Shown here: positions 20,729 to 31,063 of the stretch, in pieces
How positions within the stretch are numbered: position 1 is the stretch's first letter
How the letters are laid out: each line of letters opens with the position of its first letter
Program-made: the position numbers and the translations under genes
Notes under the pieces: generated by a model
What the model was told of the DNA's origin: nothing
The model's input: only the letters and a program-made list of their open reading frames with translations
Database searches by the model: none
Assembly (NCBI RefSeq): GCF_000412335.2
Contig: NZ_KE161030.1
Span: 4,174,495 to 4,238,494, forward strand
Source: Cedecea davisae DSM 4568
GTDB lineage: Bacteria; Pseudomonadota; Gammaproteobacteria; Enterobacterales; Enterobacteriaceae
Reading direction: 5' to 3'
Length of the DNA stretch: 64,000 nt

Positions 20729-20760
20729 AAAAAAGCCAGTCTTTCGACTGGCTTTTTCTT
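20729..20760. terminator. Bidirectional terminator between gltD and sspB
   Basis: AAAAAGCCAGTC-TTTC-GACTGGCTTTTT is symmetric, with an A-run before and a T-run after the stem, and sits between convergent gltD and sspB. It should end transcription from both sides. Confidence 0.9.
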
Positions 20761-21262
20761 ATTTCACTACGCGCAACGCCGGACGGCCACCGCGCGGCGG
20801 CGGAGGCGGATCGTCGTCAGGGTTATTGTCGCGATCGGCGTTGTCCGGACGATCGCCGTCAATAACCTGCATTACCGTTTCTGACTCGCCTGCTGCAGGC
20901 TGGTCATCGTTATGGCTTTCTGCGTCTTCATCGTAGCCCGCTTCCGGCTCAAACATCGTCCCGGCCCCGTTTTCACGAGCATAAATTGCCAGCACCGCGG
21001 CCATCGGTACATTGACCTGCCGCGGTACGCCGCCGAAGCGCGCGTTAAAACGCACTTCGTCATTGGCTAATTCAAGGTTGCCCACGGCGCGAGGAGCAAT
21101 GTTCAGCACAATTTGCCCGTCACGCGCGTACTCCATTGGAACCTGCACACCTTCCAGCGTGATATCCACGACCAGATGCGGCGTGAGCTGGTTGTCCAGC
21201 AACCACTCATAGAAGGCTCGCAGCAGGTAAGGACGGCGCGGAGACAGTTGCGACATATCCAT
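20759..21262 (-). CDS. sspB: ClpXP adaptor SspB
   Basis: Tethers ssrA-tagged and some other substrates (such as cleaved RseA) to ClpXP. Start ATG 21262 (MDMSQLSPRRPYLL) is three bases after the sspA stop; a TTG one codon upstream is ignored. It gives 167 residues (E. coli 165). The N-terminal dimeric substrate-binding domain is followed by an acidic, Pro-rich flexible linker. The last residues RGGRPALRVVK form the ClpX-binding tail. It is co-transcribed with sspA. Its partner in the sigma-E pathway, DegS, is encoded 5 kb away. Confidence 0.97.
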   Translation of the reverse strand: MDMSQLSPRRPYLLRAFYEWLLDNQLTPHLVVDITLEGVQVPMEYARDGQIVLNIAPRAVGNLELANDEVRFNARFGGVPRQVNVPMAAVLAIYARENGAGTMFEPEAGYDEDAESHNDDQPAAGESETVMQVIDGDRPDNADRDNNPDDDPPPPPRGGRPALRVVK

Positions 21263-21265
21263 CAA

Positions 21266-21907
21266 TTAGCCTCGAGTCTGCAGACGCATTTCGCGCTCAG
21301 GTTCGGTCAAAGAGGCCAGGAAGGAATCGCGCTCGAAGACGCGGGTCATATAACCTTTCATCTCTTTAGAACCCGCACCGGTCAGCTCGATGCCCATCTG
21401 CGGCAGACGCCACAGCAGCGGAGCCAGGTAGCAGTCTACCAGGCTGAACTCGTCGCTCAGGAAGAAAGGCTTCTGAGTGAATACCGGAGCGATGCTCAGC
21501 AGCTCTTCACGCAGCTGCTTACGCGCCGCGTCCGCTTCCTGCGCGGAGCCGTTCATCACCACGTTCATCAGGGTGTACCAGTCTTTCTCAATGCGATGCA
21601 TATACAGACGGCTTTCACCGCGCGCAACCGGATAAACCGGCATCAGCGGCGGGTGCGGGAAACGCTCATCAAGATATTCCATGATGATGCGGGATTCCCA
21701 CAACGTCAGTTCGCGGTCAACCAGGGTCGGTACGCTGTGATTTGGGTTGAGGTCAATCAGATCCTGAGGCAGGTTATCCGTTTCCACATGCTCAATTTCA
21801 ACGCTAACACCCTTCTCAGCCAGCACGATGCGTACCTGATGGCTGTAGATGTCAGTAGGACCGGAAAACAGCGTCATCACCGAACGTTTGTTGGCAGCGA
21901 CAGCCAT
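21266..21907 (-). CDS. sspA: Stringent starvation protein A (SspA)
   Basis: Glutathione-S-transferase-fold protein that binds RNA polymerase and lowers H-NS levels during starvation. It is also used by phage P1 for late gene activation. The start at 21907 (MAVAANKRSVMTLFSGP) matches E. coli and follows an AGG-type ribosome site; the upstream extension in the open frame is not used. Length is 213 residues (E. coli 212). The GST N-domain (SVPTLVDRELTLWESRII) and the helical C-domain are both intact. It precedes sspB by three bases. Confidence 0.97.
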   Translation of the reverse strand: MAVAANKRSVMTLFSGPTDIYSHQVRIVLAEKGVSVEIEHVETDNLPQDLIDLNPNHSVPTLVDRELTLWESRIIMEYLDERFPHPPLMPVYPVARGESRLYMHRIEKDWYTLMNVVMNGSAQEADAARKQLREELLSIAPVFTQKPFFLSDEFSLVDCYLAPLLWRLPQMGIELTGAGSKEMKGYMTRVFERDSFLASLTEPEREMRLQTRG

Positions 21908-22229
21908 GAAAACCTCCAAGTTTATCCAGAAAATTACTGCTAATAGCCGCAAGCGGCGACTAACCTGACCGTTTATTACCCAACGCTTCGCCGTAACACC
22001 GTTAACGCCTGAAAAGAAAGCGAGAACAAACCTGATGCCGACATTTGGGCAGAAAATTGGATGATAGTTTACCAGATTTTACCGGTTTTGTGGTGGCTAC
22101 GTGTTGAATTTGCCTAAAAGACAAACCATTTCAAAGCGTTAAAACCGATAATATAAATTACAGACATAAAAAAACCCGGTACAAAGACCGGGTTTTTGCC
22201 AATTGCCTTTCTGCGTAAGCAGAGAACAA
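21908..22229 (-). promoter_or_regulatory. sspA upstream region and rpsI 3' region
   Basis: This 322-bp stretch contains the rpsI terminator (22168-22198) and the sspA promoter area. On the minus strand a TAAACT hexamer (22066-22071) and a TAAAAT hexamer just upstream of it are the best -10 candidates. No gene is seen here. Confidence 0.45.
22168..22198 (-). terminator. Terminator of the rplM-rpsI operon
   Basis: On the minus strand AAAAACCCGGTC-TTTG-TACCGGGTTTTTTT gives a GC stem followed by seven Ts, about 30 bp after the rpsI stop. Confidence 0.9.
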
Positions 22230-22625
<396 letters not shown>

Positions 22626-22637
22626 CTATAATCCCGA

Positions 22638-23114
<477 letters not shown>

Positions 23115-23231
23115 TTAAAATCAGTTGAGGTTCACGCGACATTGTCCAGCAAACCTACCCCTTCGAATAGCCTATGCCGGCACGACAAAAGTTTTGGGAA
23201 AAAAACTTTGGTTGTAACGTGGGGTCGCAAG

Positions 23232-23237
23232 ATTATA
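23232..23237 (-). promoter_or_regulatory. Probable rplM-rpsI promoter -10 element
   Basis: On the minus strand a perfect TATAAT is followed by CTTGCGACCCC, a GC-rich discriminator of the kind seen at growth-rate and stringently controlled promoters. It lies about 165 bp before rplM. The -35 element is weak. Confidence 0.6.
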
Positions 23238-23293
23238 GAGAAGTCGCCCTCAAAAATCGACCACAATTTGTAGTTGATATCACATATTCATCG

Positions 23294-24418
23294 TCAGGGC
23301 AGATGAGAGAGCCGCAAATACTCTTCGCTTTGCATTTCCTGCAGGCGGGAGAGGCAGCGCTGGAACTCGAATCTTAACCTTTCCCCTTGATAAATATCAA
23401 ATAGTTCAGCATTCGCCGACACCACCAATTTGACATGGCGTTCATAAAACTCATCCACCAGTGCAATGAAACGCCGCGCTTCATTTTCCATAAGCGTCGT
23501 CATCACCGGCACATTAAACAGCATCACGGTGTGGAACTGGCGGGAAAGTGCGATGTAATCGTGCTGGCTGCGGGCATCCACGCACAGCGTAGTAAAATCC
23601 ACCGCCAGCGTTTGGTTGGCGGTGCCGAGCGTGGCCAGCGGGCGGTGGTTTATCTCCAGCACCGGGCCGCCTTCGCGCTTAGTTCCGGACAGCGCCGCAT
23701 AAAGTTTCTCCATCTGCTGCGCGGACTCGCTATTAAGCGGCGACAGCCAAAGATGTGCCTGAGTGAGCGTACGCAGGCGGTAGTCAATCCCGGCATCTAC
23801 GTTCATCACATCGCAATAGCGTTTCACGGCCTCGATAGCCGGTAAAAATCGCGCGCGCTGTAGCCCGTTACGGTATAAATCGTCCGGCGGGATATTCGAC
23901 GTGGCCACTAAGGTGATGCCCCGGGCGAACAGCGCTTTCATTAATGTACCCAGCAGCATGGCATCGGTGATGTCAGAGACAAAAAACTCATCAAAGCACA
24001 AGACGTCGGTTTCGGCCTTAAAACCATCGGCAACGATTTCAAGCGGATCGCTGTGGCCCTGGTTTTGCGCCAGCTCTTCGTGAACCCGCAGCATAAAACG
24101 GTGGAAATGGAGGCGTAATTTGCGCTCCCCCGGCAGACTCTGGAAGAACATATCCATTAGCCAGGTTTTACCGCGCCCTACGCCCCCCCACATATACAGG
24201 CCACGAACCGGCTCCCGCGAGGTGGGCGCGTCACGTTTGCCCAGTAGCTTGCCGAAGCGGGCAAATAAGCCGGCTGTGTTTTCCGGCTGAGTTTCTGTCG
24301 TCAGCGCCTGCCAGATAGTATCTAAACGCATAACCGCTTCGCGCTGTACTTCGTCGGGTTGGTAGCTGCCCTCTGCCAGGGCCTGTTGATAGCGCGATGC
24401 GGGAGAGAGATTTTGCAT
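23294..24418 (-). CDS. zapE: Cell division ATPase ZapE
   Basis: AFG1-like P-loop ATPase that associates with the Z-ring late in division and under oxygen limitation or heat. It has 374 residues (E. coli 375). Walker A is GGVGRGKT (78-85), Walker B is DVLCFDEFFVSDI, and the sensor region is LVATSNIPPDDLY. It diverges from zapG. The gene was formerly called yhcM. Confidence 0.96.
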   Translation of the reverse strand: MQNLSPASRYQQALAEGSYQPDEVQREAVMRLDTIWQALTTETQPENTAGLFARFGKLLGKRDAPTSREPVRGLYMWGGVGRGKTWLMDMFFQSLPGERKLRLHFHRFMLRVHEELAQNQGHSDPLEIVADGFKAETDVLCFDEFFVSDITDAMLLGTLMKALFARGITLVATSNIPPDDLYRNGLQRARFLPAIEAVKRYCDVMNVDAGIDYRLRTLTQAHLWLSPLNSESAQQMEKLYAALSGTKREGGPVLEINHRPLATLGTANQTLAVDFTTLCVDARSQHDYIALSRQFHTVMLFNVPVMTTLMENEARRFIALVDEFYERHVKLVVSANAELFDIYQGERLRFEFQRCLSRLQEMQSEEYLRLSHLP

Positions 24419-24595
24419 GGTATTATGGTATTCCCTTTAGAATCGGATAGCCGTTCACTGTCGTTTTCGAATTCGGTTGTCGAAAAAAAGGCCGTTCTAC
24501 CCTAAGCGATGCTGCGTCAGGATTCCACTTCTCTTAGGTTAACGGTTATAGTGGCTACATTACCCTACGGAATCACAAGATAACGGGAGAAGTTC

Positions 24596-24994
24596 ATGAC
24601 TTGGGAATATGCGCTTATTGGGTTAGTAGTGGGCCTTATTATCGGTGCCGTCGCCATGCGCTTTGGCAACCGCAAGCTGCGCCAACAACAAGCTATGCAG
24701 TATGAGCTGGAAAAAAATAAAGCGGAACTCGAAGAGTATCGTGAAGAGTTGGTCAGCCACTTTGCCCGCAGCGCCGAGCTGCTGGATAATATGGCGCACG
24801 ATTATCGCCAGCTTTATCAGCATATGGCGAAAAGCTCCAGCAGCCTGCTGCCGGAAATGTCCGCCGAAGCGAACCCGTTCCGCAACCGCCTTGCGGAGTC
24901 AGAAGCCAGCAACGATCAGGCTCCGGTTCAGATGCCGCGCGACTATTCAGAAGGCGCTTCTGGCCTGCTGCGTACCGGCGCAAAACGCGATTAA
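24596..24994 (+). CDS. zapG: Z-ring/cell-envelope coordination protein ZapG (YhcB)
   Basis: Small inner-membrane protein (DUF1043) linked to division, cell-wall elongation and LPS balance. It has 132 residues as in E. coli. A single N-terminal transmembrane helix (about residues 4-20, ALIGLVVGLIIGAVAM) is followed by a long charged coiled coil (about 25-85) and a low-complexity tail. It stands upstream of degQ with 179 bp between. Confidence 0.95.
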   Translation: MTWEYALIGLVVGLIIGAVAMRFGNRKLRQQQAMQYELEKNKAELEEYREELVSHFARSAELLDNMAHDYRQLYQHMAKSSSSLLPEMSAEANPFRNRLAESEASNDQAPVQMPRDYSEGASGLLRTGAKRD

Positions 24995-25016
24995 TCCCAG
25001 TTTCAGCTTTTTTTCA

Positions 25017-25037
25017 GGGGCACGGCCTGCGTGCCCC
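25017..25037 (+). other. GC hairpin after zapG
   Basis: GGGGCACG-GCCTG-CGTGCCCC forms an 8-bp perfect stem 22 bp past the zapG stop. The run of Ts precedes the stem rather than following it, so termination strength is doubtful; on the minus strand the T-rich side would be absent too. Confidence 0.45.
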
Positions 25038-25173
25038 CCATCCTTTCCTGCCGCAGCTATCATTTAATAATCTATTGCTTTCTTATTACGCCATTGTTAG
25101 TCGATTGATATTTCAATAACATCGATTGAGTAAGTGGGCATTCCTTTTTCCAGGTGACGAGAGCCAGCATCCA

Positions 25174-26544
25174 ATGAAGAAACAAATCCGGCTGTTGAGT
25201 GCAGTAGCGTTAAGCGTCGGTCTGACGCTCGGCGTATCCCCTCTGGCGAGGGCGTCACTGCCCTCCCAGGTTCCAGGCCAGCCCGCGCTGCCGAGCCTTG
25301 CCCCGATGCTGGAAAAAGTGCTGCCTGCGGTCGTCAGCGTACAGGTTGAAGGTACCGCATCGGTTTCAAGTCAAAAGGTGCCGGAAGAGTTTAAAAAATT
25401 CTACGGCGATGGGGCTCCGTCAGACGCGCCTCAGCAGTTTGAAGGCCTCGGCTCAGGCGTCATCATTAACGCCGCCAAAGGCTACGTGCTGACCAATAAT
25501 CACGTTATTAATCAGGCACAAAAGATAAGCGTTCAGCTCAACGATGGACGCGAGTTTGATGCAAAACTCATCGGCGGAGACGACCAAAGCGATATCGCGC
25601 TTATCCAGCTACAAAACGCTACCGGGCTCACCGAAATTAAAGTTGCGGACTCAGACAAGCTGAAGGTCGGCGATTTTGCCGTCGCTGTGGGCAACCCGTT
25701 TGGCCTTGGGCAAACGGCAACTTCCGGTATAGTTTCCGCATTAGGCCGCAGCGGCCTTAATCTCGAAGGGCTGGAAAACTTCATCCAGACCGATGCCTCC
25801 ATCAACCGCGGCAACTCCGGCGGCGCGCTGCTGAACCTTAATGGCGAGTTGATTGGGATAAACACCGCCATTCTGGCTCCGAGCGGCGGCAGCGTCGGTA
25901 TTGGCTTCGCTATCCCAAGCAATATGGCGCAAACCCTGGCTAAACAGCTGATGGAGTTTGGCGAAATCAAACGCGGCCTGTTGGGGATTAAAGGCACCGA
26001 GATGAGCGCCGACATCGCCAAAGCGTTTAATTTGTCTACCCAGCGCGGCGCTTTCGTCAGCGAAGTGCTGCCGCAGTCCGGCTCGGCCAAAGCTGGCGTA
26101 AAAGCAGGAGACGTGATTACCAGTCTGAACGGTAACCCGCTTAACAGTTTCGCCGAACTGCGCGCCAAAATCGCCACCACCGAACCCGGTACGGTGGTAA
26201 AACTCGGCCTGCTGCGTGACGGTAAACCACTCGAGGTCAGCGTCACGCTGGACAAGAGCACGGCCTCCTCCGCCAGCGCAGATATGATACTTCCCGCGCT
26301 TCAGGGTGCCACGTTGAGCGACGGGCAGTTAAAAGACGGCGGGAAAGGCATTCGCCTGGATAACGTTGAAAAAAGCACGCCTGCCGCTCAGGTTGGCCTG
26401 CATAAAGATGATGTGATTGTCGGGATTAACCGCGAGCGTGTGCACAGCATCGCAGAAATGCGTAAGGTGCTCGAAACCAAGCCTGCGGTTATCGCGCTCC
26501 ACATTGTTCGCGGTGAAGACAGCATTTATCTGCTGTTGCGTTAA
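25174..26544 (+). CDS. degQ: Periplasmic serine endoprotease DegQ
   Basis: HtrA-family protease and chaperone acting on unfolded periplasmic proteins. The start at 25174 (MKKQIRLLSAVALSVG) gives a proper signal peptide with likely cleavage after ARA (residues 25-27); the longer frame upstream is rejected. It has 456 residues against 455 in E. coli. The catalytic triad is His110 (TNNHVIN), Asp140 (QSDIAL) and Ser215 (RGNSGGAL). Two PDZ domains follow (about 260-350 and 365-455). degS follows after 90 bp, separated by a strong hairpin. Confidence 0.98.
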   Translation: MKKQIRLLSAVALSVGLTLGVSPLARASLPSQVPGQPALPSLAPMLEKVLPAVVSVQVEGTASVSSQKVPEEFKKFYGDGAPSDAPQQFEGLGSGVIINAAKGYVLTNNHVINQAQKISVQLNDGREFDAKLIGGDDQSDIALIQLQNATGLTEIKVADSDKLKVGDFAVAVGNPFGLGQTATSGIVSALGRSGLNLEGLENFIQTDASINRGNSGGALLNLNGELIGINTAILAPSGGSVGIGFAIPSNMAQTLAKQLMEFGEIKRGLLGIKGTEMSADIAKAFNLSTQRGAFVSEVLPQSGSAKAGVKAGDVITSLNGNPLNSFAELRAKIATTEPGTVVKLGLLRDGKPLEVSVTLDKSTASSASADMILPALQGATLSDGQLKDGGKGIRLDNVEKSTPAAQVGLHKDDVIVGINRERVHSIAEMRKVLETKPAVIALHIVRGEDSIYLLLR

Positions 26545-26556
26545 AGGCAGCAGAGA

Positions 26557-26584
26557 AACGGACATCGTCTGTACGATGTCCGTT
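26557..26584 (+). other. 12-bp perfect hairpin between degQ and degS
   Basis: AACGGACATCGT-CTGT-ACGATGTCCGTT is a perfect 12-bp stem with a 4-nt loop, starting 12 bp after degQ and ending 50 bp before degS. Only CAACTC follows instead of a T-run. It could stabilise degQ mRNA 3' ends or reduce read-through into degS. Confidence 0.6.
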
Positions 26585-26634
26585 CAACTCATGCTATTCT
26601 GCGTTCGATTTTTCTCACTGATTAACTCAAATTC

Positions 26635-27705
26635 ATGTTCCTAAAGATCTTACGTTCGGTGGTGATTGGGCTGATTGTCGCGGGGCTGCTGTTGATCGCG
26701 ATGCCGTCATTGCGCAAGGCCGTTAGCCCGCTGGTACCATCGCAATATGACAGCGCCGACGAAACGCCGATGAGTTTTAACCCGGCGGTGCGCCGTGCTG
26801 CCCCGGCGGTGGTCAACGTTTATAACCGCAGCGTGGGCAATAACGGCCAGAATCAGCTGCAGATAAAAACCCTCGGCTCCGGCGTTATCATGGACGGCCG
26901 CGGCTACATCATTACCAATAAACACGTTATTAACGACGCGGAGCAAATCATCGTTGCGCTTCAGGATGGGCGAGTTTTCGAAGCGCTGCTGATTGGCTCC
27001 GACAGCCTGACCGACCTGGCCGTGCTGAAAATCAACGCCACCAGCCTGCCGATTATTCCGATTAACGGCAAACGCCAGCCGCACATCGGCGACGTTGTCA
27101 TGGCGATAGGCAACCCGTACAACCTCGGGCAGACGGTAACTCAGGGCATTATCAGCGCCACCGGCCGCATCGGCCTTAGCCCGTCAGGCCGCCAGTCGTT
27201 CCTGCAAACGGACGCCTCCATCAACCGCGGGAATTCGGGCGGGGCGCTGGTTAACTCCTTAGGCGAGCTGATGGGCATCAATACCCTGTCGTTTGATAAG
27301 AGCAACGACGGCGAAACCCCGGAAGGGATCGGCTTTGCTATCCCAACTCAGCTGGCGACCAAAATAATGGATAAGCTGATTCGCGATGGCCGGGTGATCC
27401 GCGGCTATATCGGCATCGGCGGCAGAGAAATTACCCCGCTGCACGGCCCGTCTACCGGCATCGACCAGCTGCAGGGGATTATCGTGAACGAAGTTTCACC
27501 GGAAGGTCCGGCCGCTCAGGCAGGTATTCAGGTCAATGACGTGATTATCTCGGTCAACCACAAACCGGCCATCTCCGCGCTGGAGACCATGGACCAGGTT
27601 GCAGAAATTAGACCAGGCTCGGTTATCCCGGTTGAAGTGATGCGTGAAGATAAAAAGCTGACGCTTCAGGTCACTATCCAGGAATATCCCGCCGGAAGTA
27701 ACTAA
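26635..27705 (+). CDS. degS: Site-1 anti-sigma-E protease DegS
   Basis: Membrane-anchored HtrA protease that senses unfolded outer-membrane porins through its PDZ domain and cuts RseA to release sigma-E. It has 356 residues (E. coli 355). An uncleaved N-terminal anchor spans about residues 5-24. The triad is His97 (TNKHVIN), Asp127 (LTDLAVL) and Ser201 (RGNSGGAL). A single PDZ domain occupies about 255-350. It is followed by a shared terminator with mdh. Confidence 0.98.
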   Translation: MFLKILRSVVIGLIVAGLLLIAMPSLRKAVSPLVPSQYDSADETPMSFNPAVRRAAPAVVNVYNRSVGNNGQNQLQIKTLGSGVIMDGRGYIITNKHVINDAEQIIVALQDGRVFEALLIGSDSLTDLAVLKINATSLPIIPINGKRQPHIGDVVMAIGNPYNLGQTVTQGIISATGRIGLSPSGRQSFLQTDASINRGNSGGALVNSLGELMGINTLSFDKSNDGETPEGIGFAIPTQLATKIMDKLIRDGRVIRGYIGIGGREITPLHGPSTGIDQLQGIIVNEVSPEGPAAQAGIQVNDVIISVNHKPAISALETMDQVAEIRPGSVIPVEVMREDKKLTLQVTIQEYPAGSN

Positions 27706-27716
27706 ACTGCGGACAT

Positions 27717-27750
27717 AAAAAAACCGGAACTGAGTTCCGGTTTTTTTATT
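27717..27750. terminator. Bidirectional terminator between degS and mdh
   Basis: AAAAAAACCGGAACTGAGTT CCGGTTTTTTT-type symmetric hairpin: ACCGGAAC and GTTCCGGT pair, flanked by an A-run and a T-run, between convergent degS and mdh. Confidence 0.93.
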
Positions 27751-27760
27751 CTGAGGTCGA

Positions 27761-29655
<1,895 letters not shown>

Positions 29656-30029
29656 TCCTCCTCTTCTTTTCAGCCCGCCGTGTTATATGGCGGGCTTTAT
29701 CCTCCCGCCCCGGTAATCTTCGGTAAAAAAACCTCAGCCCAGCGTATGGAATTGCTTCAATAGCATTCCACAGGCCATTGTTCTGTGCTTTACCGCACAA
29801 ATAGTCAAATTGACCCATATATATGATTTTACTTATATTTAACAAAAATGGCGCGATAAAAACGTCTTTTTTATAACTATGGGTAATAAAAAATCATTTC
29901 ATTAATTTAAAGTTGCATAGGCAACAATTAGCAAGGTATTAATTTTCCCCGAAACTAGTGTATACTTAATTTCGTGATGAGGGTCACAGAACGATGACCC
30001 AACCAAAAGAATACGACGAGGAAAAAATG
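29656..30029 (+). promoter_or_regulatory. argR-yhcN intergenic region
   Basis: This 374-bp gap contains the argR terminator (29672-29702), a long AT-rich tract (29810-29950) and a TATACT -10-like hexamer at 29961-29966 that probably serves the first yhcN gene. The AT-richness would suit H-NS-type binding, but that is only inference. No gene is seen. Confidence 0.5.
29672..29702 (+). terminator. argR terminator
   Basis: AGCCCGCC pairs with GGCGGGCT across a 9-nt loop and is followed by TTATCC, 16 bp past the argR stop. The T-run is short but the stem is strong. Confidence 0.75.
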
Positions 30030-30293
30030 ATGAACATGAAAGCCACTTTAGTTACCGCCAGCCTGCTATCCGCACTGTCTTTCGGCGTTTTTGCCGCTGA
30101 CTCTATCAACGCGCAGCAAGCGGAAAACCGCCAGTCTTTAGGCACCGTTTCCGTTGACGATATCGCCAGCTCGCCGATGGATATGCATGAAATGCTGAAC
30201 CAGAAAGCCGAGCAAAACGGCGCTTCAGCCTACCGCGTAATCGAAGCCCGCACCGGTGGCCACTGGCACGCAACTGCCGAGCTGTATAAGTAA
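30030..30293 (+). CDS. yhcN: YdgH/BhsA/McbA-like (YhcN family) periplasmic stress protein, copy 1
   Basis: Small secreted protein; E. coli YhcN is induced by acid and peroxide stress and affects biofilm, but its mechanism is unknown. ATGs occur at 30027, 30030 and 30036. AGGA at 30019-30022 best suits 30030 (87 residues). The signal peptide ends at VFA before ADSINAQQ. The family core ASSPMDMHEMLNQKAEQNGA and the C-terminal HATAELYK are clear. A second homologous gene lies 124 bp downstream. Which of the two corresponds to E. coli yhcN cannot be told by eye. Confidence 0.9.
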   Translation: MNMKATLVTASLLSALSFGVFAADSINAQQAENRQSLGTVSVDDIASSPMDMHEMLNQKAEQNGASAYRVIEARTGGHWHATAELYK

Positions 30294-30417
30294 CAGCCGT
30301 CAGCCATAAGTCAGTTGAATAGATAGAACTAAAAACGTTAAGCCTCGAGCGGCCCCAAGTAGAAAAATCGCTATCAAGCCCTTCCGGCCGCCGTGTAAAC
30401 CTTCAGGAGTAAAGACT

Positions 30418-30684
30418 ATGAAAACCAAATTAACTATCGCCGCACTGAGCCTGCTGTCGGTTATCTCTTTAGGCGCTAACGCCGCAGCTCACCAGATCAA
30501 TAGCGAACAGGCTCAAGGCATGCAGTCCATGGGCTCAATCTCTGTAAGCCAGATTGGCAGCGCGCCAATGGATATGCGTCAGGAACTCTCGCAGAAAGCG
30601 ACAGAACAAGGTGCATCCGCATACCGTATTACCGAAGCACGTAGCGGCGACACCTGGCACGCAACTGCTGAACTGTACAAATAA
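30418..30684 (+). CDS. yhcN: YdgH/BhsA/McbA-like (YhcN family) periplasmic stress protein, copy 2
   Basis: Second member of a tandem pair, 88 residues, with AGGAG 7-11 bp before the ATG. The signal peptide MKTKLTIAALSLLSVISLGANA is followed by AHQINSEQ. The mature part shares the SAPMDMRQEL and GASAYRITEARSGDTWHATA segments with E. coli YhcN, slightly more closely than copy 1 does by recall. The pair probably arose by tandem duplication. A strong terminator follows, so both may form one transcription unit, although copy 2 could have its own promoter in the 124-bp gap. Confidence 0.92.
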   Translation: MKTKLTIAALSLLSVISLGANAAAHQINSEQAQGMQSMGSISVSQIGSAPMDMRQELSQKATEQGASAYRITEARSGDTWHATAELYK

Positions 30685-30712
30685 ACCCTCGTCGTACTTG
30701 TCCTACGACCTT

Positions 30713-30738
30713 GCCCCCGCTCGCCGGGGGCTTTTTTA
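30713..30738 (+). terminator. Terminator after the yhcN pair
   Basis: GCCCCCG-CTCGC-CGGGGGC stem followed by TTTTTTAT, 28 bp past the second yhcN copy and before the convergent yhcO. Confidence 0.93.
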
Positions 30739-30754
30739 TGCCCGAAATTCGCGT

Positions 30755-31027
30755 TTAGCTGCGAATGTTAAAGCGAAGCTGGCCTTCCAGCTCCTCTTCC
30801 GCCTCATCAAACAGCAGGATAAGCGCACCAAACCTGCGCCGTTTATTCTCCGGCAGATGCGTAAATTCAATTTCTGCCGGCAGGGAAAACGCGGCACCGG
30901 TGACCACCTCCCACAGGCTGTCTAAATCGTGTACCACGCCTTTGCTTAAGGAAAGCAGCTCTGAAAACCGTTGGTAAAACGCAGGGTTGTCTTCAATCTG
31001 GCTAAAATCAAACGTGTATTTTTTCAT
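30755..31027 (-). CDS. yhcO: Barstar-family protein YhcO
   Basis: A 90-residue homologue of barstar, the barnase inhibitor. No partner ribonuclease has been established for the E. coli protein and none is encoded nearby here. The barstar-type segment SKGVVHDLDSLWEVV (about 28-42) is visible, with an acidic C-terminal helix LLFDEAEEELEGQL. The start MKKYTFDFSQIEDN matches the family. It is transcribed in the same direction as the SSADH gene, 36 bp behind it. Confidence 0.92.
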   Translation of the reverse strand: MKKYTFDFSQIEDNPAFYQRFSELLSLSKGVVHDLDSLWEVVTGAAFSLPAEIEFTHLPENKRRRFGALILLFDEAEEELEGQLRFNIRS

Positions 31028-31063
31028 CGCTGCCGTCCTGACCGTTTATCGCAAGCGGGAGAG

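Noticed and set aside
25741..27250. Long similarity between degQ and degS suggesting a repeat
   Set aside because: This is ordinary paralogy of two HtrA proteases, ancient and shared with E. coli.
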